From Pseudomonadota bacterium (lineage in GTDB: Bacteria; Chloroflexota; UBA6077; JAJPHF01): a stretch of DNA of 39,976 nt. The DNA lies in contig JAJPHF010000061.1 in assembly GCA_021325365.1 (NCBI GenBank), positions 1 to 39,976 of the forward strand, in the 5' to 3' direction. Positions 6,786-15,950 of the stretch are shown here, one piece after another (positions within the stretch are counted from its first letter, which is position 1; each line of letters opens with the position of its first letter). The translations under genes and the position numbers were made by a program. The notes under the pieces are model-generated. The model was not told where the DNA came from. It ran no database searches and saw nothing but the letters and a program-made list of their open reading frames with translations.

Positions 6786-7871
6786 TTAGGGCACGGGGTG
6801 GCCGAGCTGGCGGAGCCAGTCGCGGGTCGGCCCGAGGATAATGCGGGGCTGGCGGCGCAGGGCGGCGACCTCGGCGGAGCCGGTCAGGAAGAGCGCCACA
6901 CGCAGCTCTTCCAGGAACTGATCGAGCCAGCGGGCGAGCGCCGCGTCGCCCTGGAGTGCGGCGCTGAGCGCGGGCCGCGCGATGCCGACGGCCGTGGCGC
7001 CGAGCGCTAGCGCCTTTGCCGCGTCGAGGCCCGAGCGCACGCCGCCGGTGGCGATCACCGGCAGCCCGAGGCCGGCGGTTTCGACCACGGACACCGCGGT
7101 CGGTATCCCCCAGCCCTCGTAGAGCTGGCCCAGGCGCTCGGCGGCCGTGAGGCCGCGGGCGGCGGCCCGCTCGGCCTCGACGAGCGCGAAGCTGGTGCCG
7201 CCCGCGCCGCCCACGTCGAGCACCCGCACCCCGGCGTCGCGCAGGAGCGCGCCCTGGGCGCCCGTCATCCCGGCGCCGGTCTCCTTGGCGACGACCGGGA
7301 CCGGCAGCGCCGCGCACAGCCGCGCGAGCGCGGCGAGCGCGCCGCGGGCGCGCGTCTCCCCCTCCGGCTGCACGACCTCTTGCAGGTAATTGAGGTGGAC
7401 GACGAGCGCATCGGCGCGAATGGCGTCGACGGCGGCCTGGACCTCGGCCAGGGTGAGCGCGGGCTGGTCGCGCTGGTCGAGGAGCTGGGGCAGGCCGACG
7501 TTGGCCAGGAGGAGCGCGTCGGGGGCGGCCGCGCGCGCGACCGCGTAGGTGTTGGCCAGCGCGGGCGTGCGCAGCGCGGCGCGCTGGCTGCCGACGCCCA
7601 TCGCCAGGCCGTAGGCGGCGGTGGCGCGCGCCAGGGTAGCGTTGATGGGCGCGGCCTGCGGGTGGCCGCCGGTCATGCCGGCGATGACGACCGGCGCGCG
7701 CAGCCGGTGGCCGAGCAGCTCGACGCTGAGATCGACGGCGTCCTTGTCCACCTCGGGCAGGCAGGCGTGCAGCAGCCGCACGTCGGCCCAGCCGGCGCCG
7801 GTCGAGCCGGTGACGGCCTGCCGGGTGGTGATCTCGACGTGCTCCAGCTTCCGCTGCGGGATGTTCTCCAT
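6786..7871 (-). CDS. fni: Type 2 isopentenyl-diphosphate delta-isomerase (FMN-dependent)
   Basis: A 361-residue FMN enzyme interconverting IPP and DMAPP, the isoprenoid building blocks. Diagnostic motifs: RKLEHVEI at the start, APVVIAGMTGGH, MGVGSQRAAL (FMN), HLNYLQEVVQPEGE (containing the catalytic Gln), VVAKETGAGM, DVGGAGGTSF, ATGGVRSGLDAAKALALGA (phosphate-binding) and FLTGSAEVAAL near the end. The start at ATG 7871 has GGAGG eight bases upstream; the 40 residues before it are Arg-rich noise. It is monocistronic and divergent from the exported-protein block. Its family is widespread in Chloroflexota, Gram-positives, archaea and cyanobacteria. Confidence 0.96.
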   Translation of the reverse strand: MENIPQRKLEHVEITTRQAVTGSTGAGWADVRLLHACLPEVDKDAVDLSVELLGHRLRAPVVIAGMTGGHPQAAPINATLARATAAYGLAMGVGSQRAALRTPALANTYAVARAAAPDALLLANVGLPQLLDQRDQPALTLAEVQAAVDAIRADALVVHLNYLQEVVQPEGETRARGALAALARLCAALPVPVVAKETGAGMTGAQGALLRDAGVRVLDVGGAGGTSFALVEAERAAARGLTAAERLGQLYEGWGIPTAVSVVETAGLGLPVIATGGVRSGLDAAKALALGATAVGIARPALSAALQGDAALARWLDQFLEELRVALFLTGSAEVAALRRQPRIILGPTRDWLRQLGHPVP

Positions 7872-8327
7872 GCGAGCGGCCTCCAAGCGGGAGGATGGCG
7901 CGGGGGCTCGGCGAGCAAGGCGAGGCGAGGGCGCTCTGCGGCGGCGGCGCGCCCGGCCCCGCGCCGTAGCGTGTAAAGGGCGCCGCCGCACCGGGCGAGT
8001 ATCACGTCGCCGACACCGGGACGGCCGGAAATGTTGCCAACTGGTTACAACTTTGTCGGCCCTGCCCTTCGGCCCCTAAACGCCTAGCATTCGGCCTGAG
8101 CGCTGATGTATTGAACTGGTAGTGCCCAAAAGGGGCGCCGCGTCGCATACGGCTCCCGCCAGGCGGTTCAAGATCGCATACCGGCCAGTGTAGCCCAGCG
8201 GCCCCCTGTTCGGAAGCGAGCCACCCACGGGAGAGCCGCGCGGCCAGCACGGCGACACGGCCTGCCAGGCGCCGGCGGCGTGGCGCCCGCGTAGTCGAGC
8301 AATCTGCGCGCCAGGAGTGCCGACCGG
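7872..8327. other. 456-base divergent intergenic region
   Basis: No gene is supported between the starts of fni (minus) and the BNR lipoprotein (plus). The middle (about 8020-8140) is less GC-rich and is where both promoters probably lie, but no convincing -35/-10 pair could be picked. No repeat or stable hairpin with a T-run was seen. Confidence 0.4.
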
Positions 8328-10355
8328 ATGAGGCGACAGGAGCAGGGGCCCTGCGCGCTGCTTGCCGTCGTCGTCCTGCTGCTGGCGCTCACGGCCTGCA
8401 ATCCGTTCGCGCCGCCGCCGCTGGCCCCGACCCCCACGCCGCCGGCCGAGTACATCGAGCGGGCCAACCGCAGCTACCAGTCGGGCATGGACAAGCTCAG
8501 TCGCGGCGACTACCGCGGCGCGATCCAGGACCTGGAAGACGCCCGCGTGTACATGCCGGCGGGCGACCCGCGCATCGCCGAGCTGGACCAGGCGCTGGCG
8601 CAGGCGCGCGCGGCGCTGACGCCCACCGCGGTGACGCCGACGGCGGCGGTGCCGACGCCGAGCGGGCCACCCACGCCGTCGCGCGCGGTACCGAACGTGG
8701 CGCTGGGCGACCAGCGGTTTGGCCGGGTCTACCCGGCGGTGGTGCCGCCGGTCGCCAGCGTGCCGCCGCCGACCAGCGTCTTCAGCGACAGCGACCAGGT
8801 GGCGGTGTACGTGCCACGGCTGGCCGAGGTGACGGAGTTCCGGCTGCGCGTGTTCCGCGACCCGACCGGGGAGTTCGTGGCGGAGGTGGGGTCGCAGGCG
8901 CCGGCCGATCCGCCGGTGGAATGGTACGACACGCTGGTGTGGTACCACGAAGGCCCCGAGGCGGTGGGCGACTACCGGGTCGAGCTGTACGCGGGGAACA
9001 CGCTGACGAACGTGCTGAACTTCACGGTGCGGCAGCAGGTGGCGCAGGTCGTGACGCCGGCGGCGACGAGCGGGCCGGGGGTGACCGTGGCGCCGCCGCC
9101 ACCGCCGCCGGGGCCGCGGCCGACCACCGCGCCGCCCGCCCCCGCGCCACCCCCGCCGCCGCCCTCGGCAACACCGCAGCCCACGCCGGCGCCCACCGCG
9201 ACGCCGCGCCCGCCCGCGCCCGCTGCGCTGGGCGAGGGCGAGTGGCGGCCGCTCGGGACGATCGAGAGCAACGGCACCAACGGGGGCCTCGTCCGCGCGC
9301 TGGTGACATCGCCCCAGGGGGGCGGCACGCTGTTCGCCGGCACCGACAAGGGAGTGTTCCGGTCCCAGGACGGGGGCGATACCTGGCAGCTCGCGCAGAT
9401 GCCCACCGGGGCGCCGCCGATTCGGTCGATGGCGATCTCGCCGCGCAGCGGGCTGGTGTACGCCGCGGGCACGCCGGACGAGCCGACCGAGAACGCGCGG
9501 CAGGGCATCTACCGTTCGCAGGACAACGGGGCGAGCTTCGTCGAGTACGCGCTGCTCGGGCGGCGGGTGCAGCGGATCGGCTTCAGCCCGGACGGCAGCG
9601 CGATGTACGCGGCGACCTGGCCGTCGGGGCCGCGCGAGCCGGGCACGCTGTATCGCTCGACCGACGAGGGCGCCACCTGGGCGCCGGTGCTGAACCTGGG
9701 CGGGGTGTCGCTGTTCTTTACCGGGCTGGTGTTCTCGCCCAGCTACGGGCCGGACCGCACGATCTACGTCACGGCCGGCTCGGTGCCGGGGGCCGAGCCG
9801 ACGCCGGTGCCGGGGCGGCCGCAGGCGGCGACGCAGCCGCAGTCGTACGGGACGGTGTTCCGCTCGACCGACGACGGGCGGACCTGGCTGGTGCGGGACC
9901 GACTGGCCGGCGACGAGCCGCTCGCCTCGGTGTGGACGCTGACGACCACGGGGAGCGGCAACGGATACACGCTCTACGCGGGCACGGACAGCGGGGTGGC
10001 GATGTCGGCGAACGCGGGCGACACGTGGACGCGAGCCGCGGACGCGACGAACTTCGCGGGGAACAAATATGTGGTGCGGCTGGTGACGCCGGGGGCCGGC
10101 GGGCTGGTCGGGGTGCTGTGCCCGCAGGAGAACGCCGAGCGGCCGCGGGACAAGGGCGGCATCTCGTGGAAGAACTGCCGCACGGCGACCTGGAGCGCGA
10201 GCAGCGGCCGGTGGTCGGAGATCGAGGGGGAGATCGGCACGGGCGGGGACTCGACGATTGGCGCGCTGGACATCGCGCGCGGCGGCAGCGGGACGCCGCC
10301 GATCTACCTGGGGCTGGAAAACGGGCAGGTCTACCTGTACTCGATTCCGCCGTGA
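8328..10355 (+). CDS. BNR/sialidase-like repeat lipoprotein
   Basis: A 675-residue exported lipoprotein. The signal peptide ends at a clean lipobox, ALTAC, with C24 as the lipid-anchored residue. Residues about 40-95 form a TPR-like helical segment (SYQSGMDKLSRGDYRGAIQDLE). A Thr/Pro linker, a strand-rich domain (about 130-240) and a poly-Pro/Thr stalk (about 250-303) follow. The C-terminal half is a beta-propeller of BNR/photosystem-II-assembly-like repeats with the Asp-box pattern: FRSQDGGDTWQ, YRSQDNGASF, YRSTDEGATWAP, FRSTDDGRTWLV. Such propellers bind glycans or proteins; no sialidase catalytic set was recognised. It is the first gene of a plus-strand run of six exported proteins. Confidence 0.9.
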   Translation: MRRQEQGPCALLAVVVLLLALTACNPFAPPPLAPTPTPPAEYIERANRSYQSGMDKLSRGDYRGAIQDLEDARVYMPAGDPRIAELDQALAQARAALTPTAVTPTAAVPTPSGPPTPSRAVPNVALGDQRFGRVYPAVVPPVASVPPPTSVFSDSDQVAVYVPRLAEVTEFRLRVFRDPTGEFVAEVGSQAPADPPVEWYDTLVWYHEGPEAVGDYRVELYAGNTLTNVLNFTVRQQVAQVVTPAATSGPGVTVAPPPPPPGPRPTTAPPAPAPPPPPPSATPQPTPAPTATPRPPAPAALGEGEWRPLGTIESNGTNGGLVRALVTSPQGGGTLFAGTDKGVFRSQDGGDTWQLAQMPTGAPPIRSMAISPRSGLVYAAGTPDEPTENARQGIYRSQDNGASFVEYALLGRRVQRIGFSPDGSAMYAATWPSGPREPGTLYRSTDEGATWAPVLNLGGVSLFFTGLVFSPSYGPDRTIYVTAGSVPGAEPTPVPGRPQAATQPQSYGTVFRSTDDGRTWLVRDRLAGDEPLASVWTLTTTGSGNGYTLYAGTDSGVAMSANAGDTWTRAADATNFAGNKYVVRLVTPGAGGLVGVLCPQENAERPRDKGGISWKNCRTATWSASSGRWSEIEGEIGTGGDSTIGALDIARGGSGTPPIYLGLENGQVYLYSIPP

Positions 10356-10485
10356 GGGACCGGCTGAAGGGGCGGGGCTGGCGCGCGCCGGGCGCCGCTC
10401 GAGAGACCCAGGGGACGACACGCGGGGCCGGCGCGGCGCCCGCGAGCAGCCGCGAGGATGGGCCGGCACGGCGAGGGGGTTGTGG

Positions 10486-13400
10486 ATGCGACGGCGGATT
10501 GGCGGGCGAGGACGCGAGCGCTGGCTGCGCTCGTGGTTCGCGGTGTGGGCGGTGGTGGCGACACTGGTCGTCGGCCTGCCGCCGCACGACTCCGCGGCCC
10601 AGGCGATCGGCCAGCCCAACACCGACGTCTGCAGCGCGCCCGCCCCGGCTCTCCTGCAGCAGTACGACGACGTGCCCGCCGGGCTGAGCCTGAAGTACCC
10701 CGACGGGTGGGTGTGGCTGGCGCGCTCGGGCGCGCTGCCGGGCACGCGCTCCGAGGTCGTGTGGTTCGGGCCGAACTTCGTGAGCACCGGCGGCACGAAC
10801 TGCGTGACGACAGTCCGGCTCGCGATGCACTACTTCTTGACCGATACCGCGCTCGAGGACATGCGGGACACCACGGCGATGCTGGACCTGGCGTCGCTAT
10901 ACGCGCGACTGAACCAGGCGCAGTCCGCGGTGCCACCCACGCCGGGCGCGGCCGCCTCGCCGGCCATTCCGACCGCGCGGCTGCCGAAGTTCTGGAACGC
11001 GCAGAGCCGTCGCAATCTATGGGGTGCCGAGCGGCTGACACTGCCCTCGGGGCAGGGCTACTACCGCGAGATTGGGCTCGGGCCGGTGCAGGACCTGCAG
11101 CTCAACGAGCGCCCTGGGGCGATCGTCCGGTACGTGATCGCGGTGAGTCCGCGGGCGATGCTGGAATTCGTCGGTGAGGCCAGTGAGGCTCAATTCGAGA
11201 GTTATTACGCGCGATTGTTCGACCAGATGGTGCAGAACGTCAACCTGCGCCAGATCGTGAGCCCCAACCCAGGCCCGATCGGGCAAAGCGTGGAGCCCGG
11301 CGACTGCCAGGCGATGATCCTGGTGGACGAGGTCGCGCCGGGCGGCGGGGCGGCCACGCGCGGCGCCCAGCCGTTCCTCGAGCGGAGCGCCGTGGCGCAG
11401 CGGCTGCAAGTCCGCGGCGGCGCCATCCCGATCAGCACGGCAGCAGGCTCGGATGCGGCTACGGCAGAAACGCCCTGTAGTCAAATTAGCCGGATGGGCC
11501 TCTTCCTCGACGCGCCGGGGGCGGACGCCGATCGGGCGGTACACGACGTCTCCGTCTACGGACTGCCGTTCGACGACGCGCCGGCGCTTGCTGGCGACCT
11601 CAATAGACTCATCGCGTCGGCTGGGTATTACCTGGATTGGCCGATCCCGCCGGATACTTACGGTCCGCGCACCGTTTACATCGCGGCGCAGCTGGCGGAT
11701 GGACGCTGGAGCTGGGTGACGCGGGAGGTGAACATCGCGCCGCCGCTCTCGGTGGAGATCGGCGTCAATCCGCGGGTGGCAGAGATCGGCGACAAGGTGA
11801 CCGTCGTCATGCGGGTGCTGAACAACAGCGACGTCCGCATGCTCGACGTGCGGCCGTCGCTGTACCCCACGGCCGGCGCCGGCATGGCGATCCTGCGAGA
11901 CGGACCGACGGTCGTGCCGGGGGGGTGCGACCTGGCGCTCGCGCCGGCCTCGCCGAGCGCCACGCAGGGGGGCGCGCAGGGCGCCGCGCCGGCGGGGCCG
12001 CAGGGGAGCCCCGCGGGGGCGCCGGTGAACCTGGACGCCGCGGCCAGCAGCCCGAACAACTGCGCGCTGTTCATGTGGACGTTTACCGCGCTGCGGGCCG
12101 GCTCGATGTCGTTCAGCGGCACGGCCCAGGCGCGGCGCGAGGACGAGATCGCGGGCGGCCGCGTGCGGCTGCTGGCGCACGCGGAGAACGGTCCCGAGGG
12201 ACAGGACGTGCCGGCGCCCGACGCCGACACGGGGGTTAGCCCGGCGAGCGCGCCGGAAACGGGCGGCGCGGGGCAGGTGGCGCCCGACGCCAGCGGCCCG
12301 GGGCAGGTGACCGCGCCGGTCAGCACGGCCGGCGACGTGCAGGTGCGGCCGGTCGACTTCTCCAACATCGGCGCGGGGACGATCACCGTGCTGCCGGCGC
12401 CCGACAACCCGCGGGCGGTCGTCGTGTGGGTCCCGGTGCGGAACACCGGCGGGGCGACCGTCTACAACTTGCAGGCGACGATTGGCATCCAGGGCGTTCC
12501 GGCGGATCCGGTGCCTCTCATGACGGACCAGTCCGGTCACCTGGTGGATACGGCATATCTTCGCGGACAGACCTGCCCGACTGAAATCGGCGTGCTACGC
12601 CCCCCGGGCCAGGGCCTCGAAAGACAGTTGCTGCCGGGTAATGTTGCTCCGTCTCTTCGACCTGACGAGTGCATCACGTTCCGCAAGGAGTTCGAGCTGC
12701 CGGCAGACCAATCGCTGGCGCAGCCGTTCACGGTCACGGCGAGCGTTACCAGTAGCACACTGCACTCCGGGTCGCAGGACCTGGCGGGCGGCCTGCAGCC
12801 CGTCGAGTACCCGGTGGCGTCGACGCAGGCGGGGCCGTTCACGGTCGAGGCGCTGCAGGCGCTCGTCCCGCTGCGGCTGCGCCGGGGGCTGGGGCCGTTC
12901 GGGACGACCGACACGATTCCGGTGGCCGCGCCAACGGCCGGGCCAGGTATCGGCACCGCCGGGCCGCAGTCGGGGGGCGGGGCGGCCGGAAGCCAGCCGG
13001 GCACCGGCGGCACGACGCCCGGTGGGGGCGGCGCGGGGACGGGAGCGGGCGGCGGCGCCGCGCCTCTGCGGCAAGCGGCGCCGCCCGGGCCCTCGGGGCC
13101 GAGCGGCCCGAATGGGCCAACCGGGGGGCCAAGTGGTCCGACTGGCGGCCCCGGAGGACCAACCGGCCCTACTGGTGGTCCAGGCCAGCCGCCTAGCGGG
13201 CCGGGTCCGGCGCCCCCGGGCGGCGGACCGGCCGGCCCTGGCCCCTCGACGGCCGCGACGGCGGGCGAGACCGGACAGCTGGGCGTGCGCATCCGCGCCT
13301 TCCCGACGAGCGACCCGGATGGTGTCGTGTTCCGCATCGGCGACACCGTGCGCGTGGTCATGGAGGTGAAGAACGACACCGGCTTGCCGCTGCGCGACGT

Positions 13401-14415
13401 GCGGCCGACCGACCTGAGCGTCAACGGTCAGGTTCCAACGGACATCTTCCAGCCGGCGGGCACGCCGGCGGGCGGCGTGGGCGGCATCGCGGGTGGAGCC
13501 GGCGGCGGGACGACCGGCGGGGCCGCCGGCGGCGGGACGACCGGTGGGGCCGGGGCGACCGGCGGGGCCGGGGCGACCGGCGGCGGGCGCACGGGCGGCG
13601 CGGCGGCAGGCGGGGCGGCCGGCGCGGCCGGCGCAGGCCCGGGCACGGCGGCCGGCGCGCCGGTGTCGGGCGTGGGCCAGGCCAATCAGGTGACGTACTG
13701 CGTCATTCAGCCACCACTCCCCGGCGGGGTGACCACGCAGGTACGGCAGGTGAGCGGCCCGAGCCCCGTGTCGATTCCGCGGCTGGCCCCGGGCGCAACG
13801 GGCACGTTCACCTGGGACTTCTACGTCCAGGAATTCCGCGGGCAGACGCCGCAGCTAGTCTTCACGGGGAACGCGAGCGGAGAGTTCGCCGGCGAGCGCA
13901 TCAACGGCGTGTACATGTCGGACCCCGTGGGGCTGACCGCGGAGGACGCGGTGGTGACGGTCGCGCCAGGGCCCGTCCAGTCGAGCCCGGTGGAGAGCGC
14001 CATCAACTGCGTGTTCGTGTCGATGGACGCCACGCCGCTGGAAGTCCAGTCGGGCGGGATCGTCGAGGTGCGCATGCGCGCGCACAACAACAACGGATTC
14101 TTCCCACCGCTGACCCTGACCGACGTCTATCCGACGCCGCTGATCCTGATTCCCGGCCCCGCCCGGGGCAACGAGGTACTCGACGTAAACCTGCAACTCC
14201 TGTCCGGCCCCACCAGCCTGGTGGACGGACCAGTGAACCTGGGACCGAACGAAGTGACGTACTTTACCTGGCGGTACATCGCGACGGGCACCGGCTGCTT
14301 CCGCCTGCAAGGGCAGTTGGGGGGACGGCCGCTCCACGCGAACATCTCGTCGTTCTACTCCAACCACGTGCAAACGAACCTGATCTGCTTGCCGCGCGGG
14401 CCACGGCTACGGTGA
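10486..14415 (+). CDS. Large exported protein with Gly/Pro tracts and repeated beta-sandwich-like segments
   Basis: A 1309-residue exported protein. ATG 10486 follows GAGGGGG and gives a signal peptide (RSWFAVWAVVATLVVGLPP, probable cleavage near SAAQA). Residues about 55-250 resemble a PsbP/DUF1795-like domain (GLSLKYPDGWVWL; Phe/Tyr-rich end). At least three segments share a pattern of Gly-Asp-x-Val-x-Val-x-Met-x-Val-x-Asn-Asn then DVxP (about 423, 933 and 1175), typical of CARDB/DUF11-like beta-sandwich modules. A Gly/Pro tract (about 867-922; GPSGPSGPNGPT) and a Gly/Thr/Ala tract (about 999-1059) separate them. There is no sortase motif or C-terminal anchor. It is probably a cell-surface structural or adhesive protein; the function is unknown. 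Confidence 0.88.
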   Translation: MRRRIGGRGRERWLRSWFAVWAVVATLVVGLPPHDSAAQAIGQPNTDVCSAPAPALLQQYDDVPAGLSLKYPDGWVWLARSGALPGTRSEVVWFGPNFVSTGGTNCVTTVRLAMHYFLTDTALEDMRDTTAMLDLASLYARLNQAQSAVPPTPGAAASPAIPTARLPKFWNAQSRRNLWGAERLTLPSGQGYYREIGLGPVQDLQLNERPGAIVRYVIAVSPRAMLEFVGEASEAQFESYYARLFDQMVQNVNLRQIVSPNPGPIGQSVEPGDCQAMILVDEVAPGGGAATRGAQPFLERSAVAQRLQVRGGAIPISTAAGSDAATAETPCSQISRMGLFLDAPGADADRAVHDVSVYGLPFDDAPALAGDLNRLIASAGYYLDWPIPPDTYGPRTVYIAAQLADGRWSWVTREVNIAPPLSVEIGVNPRVAEIGDKVTVVMRVLNNSDVRMLDVRPSLYPTAGAGMAILRDGPTVVPGGCDLALAPASPSATQGGAQGAAPAGPQGSPAGAPVNLDAAASSPNNCALFMWTFTALRAGSMSFSGTAQARREDEIAGGRVRLLAHAENGPEGQDVPAPDADTGVSPASAPETGGAGQVAPDASGPGQVTAPVSTAGDVQVRPVDFSNIGAGTITVLPAPDNPRAVVVWVPVRNTGGATVYNLQATIGIQGVPADPVPLMTDQSGHLVDTAYLRGQTCPTEIGVLRPPGQGLERQLLPGNVAPSLRPDECITFRKEFELPADQSLAQPFTVTASVTSSTLHSGSQDLAGGLQPVEYPVASTQAGPFTVEALQALVPLRLRRGLGPFGTTDTIPVAAPTAGPGIGTAGPQSGGGAAGSQPGTGGTTPGGGGAGTGAGGGAAPLRQAAPPGPSGPSGPNGPTGGPSGPTGGPGGPTGPTGGPGQPPSGPGPAPPGGGPAGPGPSTAATAGETGQLGVRIRAFPTSDPDGVVFRIGDTVRVVMEVKNDTGLPLRDVRPTDLSVNGQVPTDIFQPAGTPAGGVGGIAGGAGGGTTGGAAGGGTTGGAGATGGAGATGGGRTGGAAAGGAAGAAGAGPGTAAGAPVSGVGQANQVTYCVIQPPLPGGVTTQVRQVSGPSPVSIPRLAPGATGTFTWDFYVQEFRGQTPQLVFTGNASGEFAGERINGVYMSDPVGLTAEDAVVTVAPGPVQSSPVESAINCVFVSMDATPLEVQSGGIVEVRMRAHNNNGFFPPLTLTDVYPTPLILIPGPARGNEVLDVNLQLLSGPTSLVDGPVNLGPNEVTYFTWRYIATGTGCFRLQGQLGGRPLHANISSFYSNHVQTNLICLPRGPRLR

Positions 14416-14490
14416 GCGAGGTGCGAATGGGGATCCGTGGGAGGATCGCCGTAGCGACGATGGCAAGGGCCACTCGGGGAGGGAACACTC

Positions 14491-15918
14491 ATGGGTAGTC
14501 GGGTGCGGGCAGCCGCCGGCGCGCTGCTCGGCGGGGCGCTGCTGGCGTCAGCCCTCCTGCCGGCGGGGCCGGACCCGGTGAACGCTGCGCTGGCGCCGGT
14601 GGCCCCGGCGGCCGCCGGCGCGGGGCCGGCAGCGGCCGGCGAGGGCGGGGCGAGCGCGGCGCCCGGCGCCGCGCTGATGCAAGCGTACGCTGGCTGCCGC
14701 CCGCCGACGAGCGAGCGCGCGCTGCCGGAGTCGTCCTCGGAGCTGCGCCTGGCGCGCGACGCGAACGGCGACTTCTGGCAGATCCAGTCGGGCTGCCGCC
14801 ACCGGGTCGTACCGCTGGCGATGGACCCGGCGGTGCTGCGGACGATCCCGCTGGCCGACGACCTGAACCTCGTGACCTACGCGCTGCCGGCGCCGGTGCC
14901 CACGCCCGCGCCGCTGGAGGACCCGGCGTACGCGCAGGTGCCGCTGTGGCTGCGGCCACCGGCCACGCCGGCGCCGCCGACGCCGACGCGGCCCGACCCG
15001 GGCTATCTGAGCGCCTACGCCGACCGGGTGATCGTGTTCGATCCGGCCGATCCCGACGTCGTGTATCTGCTGGAAGGCGGCACGCGCCACCGGGTGATCG
15101 TCTACTACCCGTACTGCGTGGTCTATCCGCGCGGGCTGCCGCTCTGCCAGGGCGACGACGACACGGGCGCGGCGAGCGTCGATCTGCCGCGCGGCGGCGA
15201 TCCGACCGTGGCGCCGCCGTTCCCGTACCTGCTGCGCCGCCGCACGGACGCCGACTGCACGGACCTTTACCCGACTATCCAGGTGCCGCGGCCGATCACC
15301 TGCGCGGCCGTTTACGAGCAGCTGCTGCTGGACGCGTACCCGAACCTGGGCCGCACATCGGAGGACGCGCGCAGCCGGGCGCGGACGCTGGCGGCCGAGA
15401 GCGCGCCGTACGTGGCGAACATCGAGGAGATCCCGCTGGGCGAGCCGGCGCCCAACTACGGCTGGGGGCGTGGCGAGACAACGGTGCTCAGCGCGCAGCG
15501 GGGCGTGCCGGAGGCCCAGCCGTGCAGCCTCAACGCGCGGCCGAGCCAGTCGGAGGAGATCGGCCCCTGCAGCGTTCGCTTCCGCGACGCGCAACGCGTC
15601 AACGTTGCGGACTACCTGAAGGACCCCTCGGCGTACGAGGGGGGCGACATCCGCTTGACCGGGGTCGCGTGCCTGGTGCGCTACGATCGGACGAACGATC
15701 GCACCAACCTGAGCATCGGCATCAACCAATCGGTAGTGTCGGCTGTGGCGTACGGACGGCGGGCGCGACAGGACCCGAACTTCAGCGACGACGCGGTGCT
15801 GGACGTCGGCGCGGTCGTCACGCCGCAGGGGGCGCAGGCCGCCGCGGGGCAACTAGTGATCTTCGAGTACGCGCGGACCGGGACCGGCACCTGCCGCCAG
15901 CCGGGGCAGGGGCAGTGA
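14491..15918 (+). CDS. Exported protein with two RHRV motifs, function unknown
   Basis: A 475-residue exported protein with ATG 14491 behind GGGGAGGG. The signal segment GALLGGALLASALLP is followed by an Ala/Pro-rich stretch. Two copies of a strand-turn-strand motif occur: FWQIQSGCRHRVVPLAM (residues about 92-108) and VVYLLEGGTRHRVIVYYP. They resemble short repeats seen in secreted cell-envelope proteins of Gram-positives and Chloroflexota. Cysteines occur in spaced pairs, suggesting disulfides. The C-terminal 110 residues (NVADYLKDPSAYEGGDIRLT to FEYARTG) look like a small OB-fold-type beta-barrel. The gene lies 75 bases after the 1309-residue protein and shortly before another exported protein. 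The role is unknown. Confidence 0.85.
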   Translation: MGSRVRAAAGALLGGALLASALLPAGPDPVNAALAPVAPAAAGAGPAAAGEGGASAAPGAALMQAYAGCRPPTSERALPESSSELRLARDANGDFWQIQSGCRHRVVPLAMDPAVLRTIPLADDLNLVTYALPAPVPTPAPLEDPAYAQVPLWLRPPATPAPPTPTRPDPGYLSAYADRVIVFDPADPDVVYLLEGGTRHRVIVYYPYCVVYPRGLPLCQGDDDTGAASVDLPRGGDPTVAPPFPYLLRRRTDADCTDLYPTIQVPRPITCAAVYEQLLLDAYPNLGRTSEDARSRARTLAAESAPYVANIEEIPLGEPAPNYGWGRGETTVLSAQRGVPEAQPCSLNARPSQSEEIGPCSVRFRDAQRVNVADYLKDPSAYEGGDIRLTGVACLVRYDRTNDRTNLSIGINQSVVSAVAYGRRARQDPNFSDDAVLDVGAVVTPQGAQAAAGQLVIFEYARTGTGTCRQPGQGQ

Positions 15919-15950
15919 GAACGGATGGCATGGCGCAAGGAATGACGACG

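Noticed and set aside
6761..6800. tRNA-like 5' half (GGCGTGGCCGAGCTGGTGG TTAGGGC) near the end of fni
   Set aside because: It resembles the D-arm of a class II tRNA, but no anticodon arm, T-loop (TTCGAATC-like) or acceptor match follows. The next bases encode the conserved C-terminus of IDI-2 on the other strand. A 13-base direct repeat GTGGCCGAGCTGG explains part of the look.
8076..10796. Very long minus-strand open frame (over 900 codons)
   Set aside because: It is antisense to the BNR lipoprotein, with an Arg/Pro/His-rich product and no ribosome site. GC-rich third positions create such shadow frames.
12537..13424. Pro/Gly-rich minus-strand frame with collagen-like GPP runs
   Set aside because: It is the antisense image of the Gly/Pro tract in the 1309-residue gene; no start signal or independent support.
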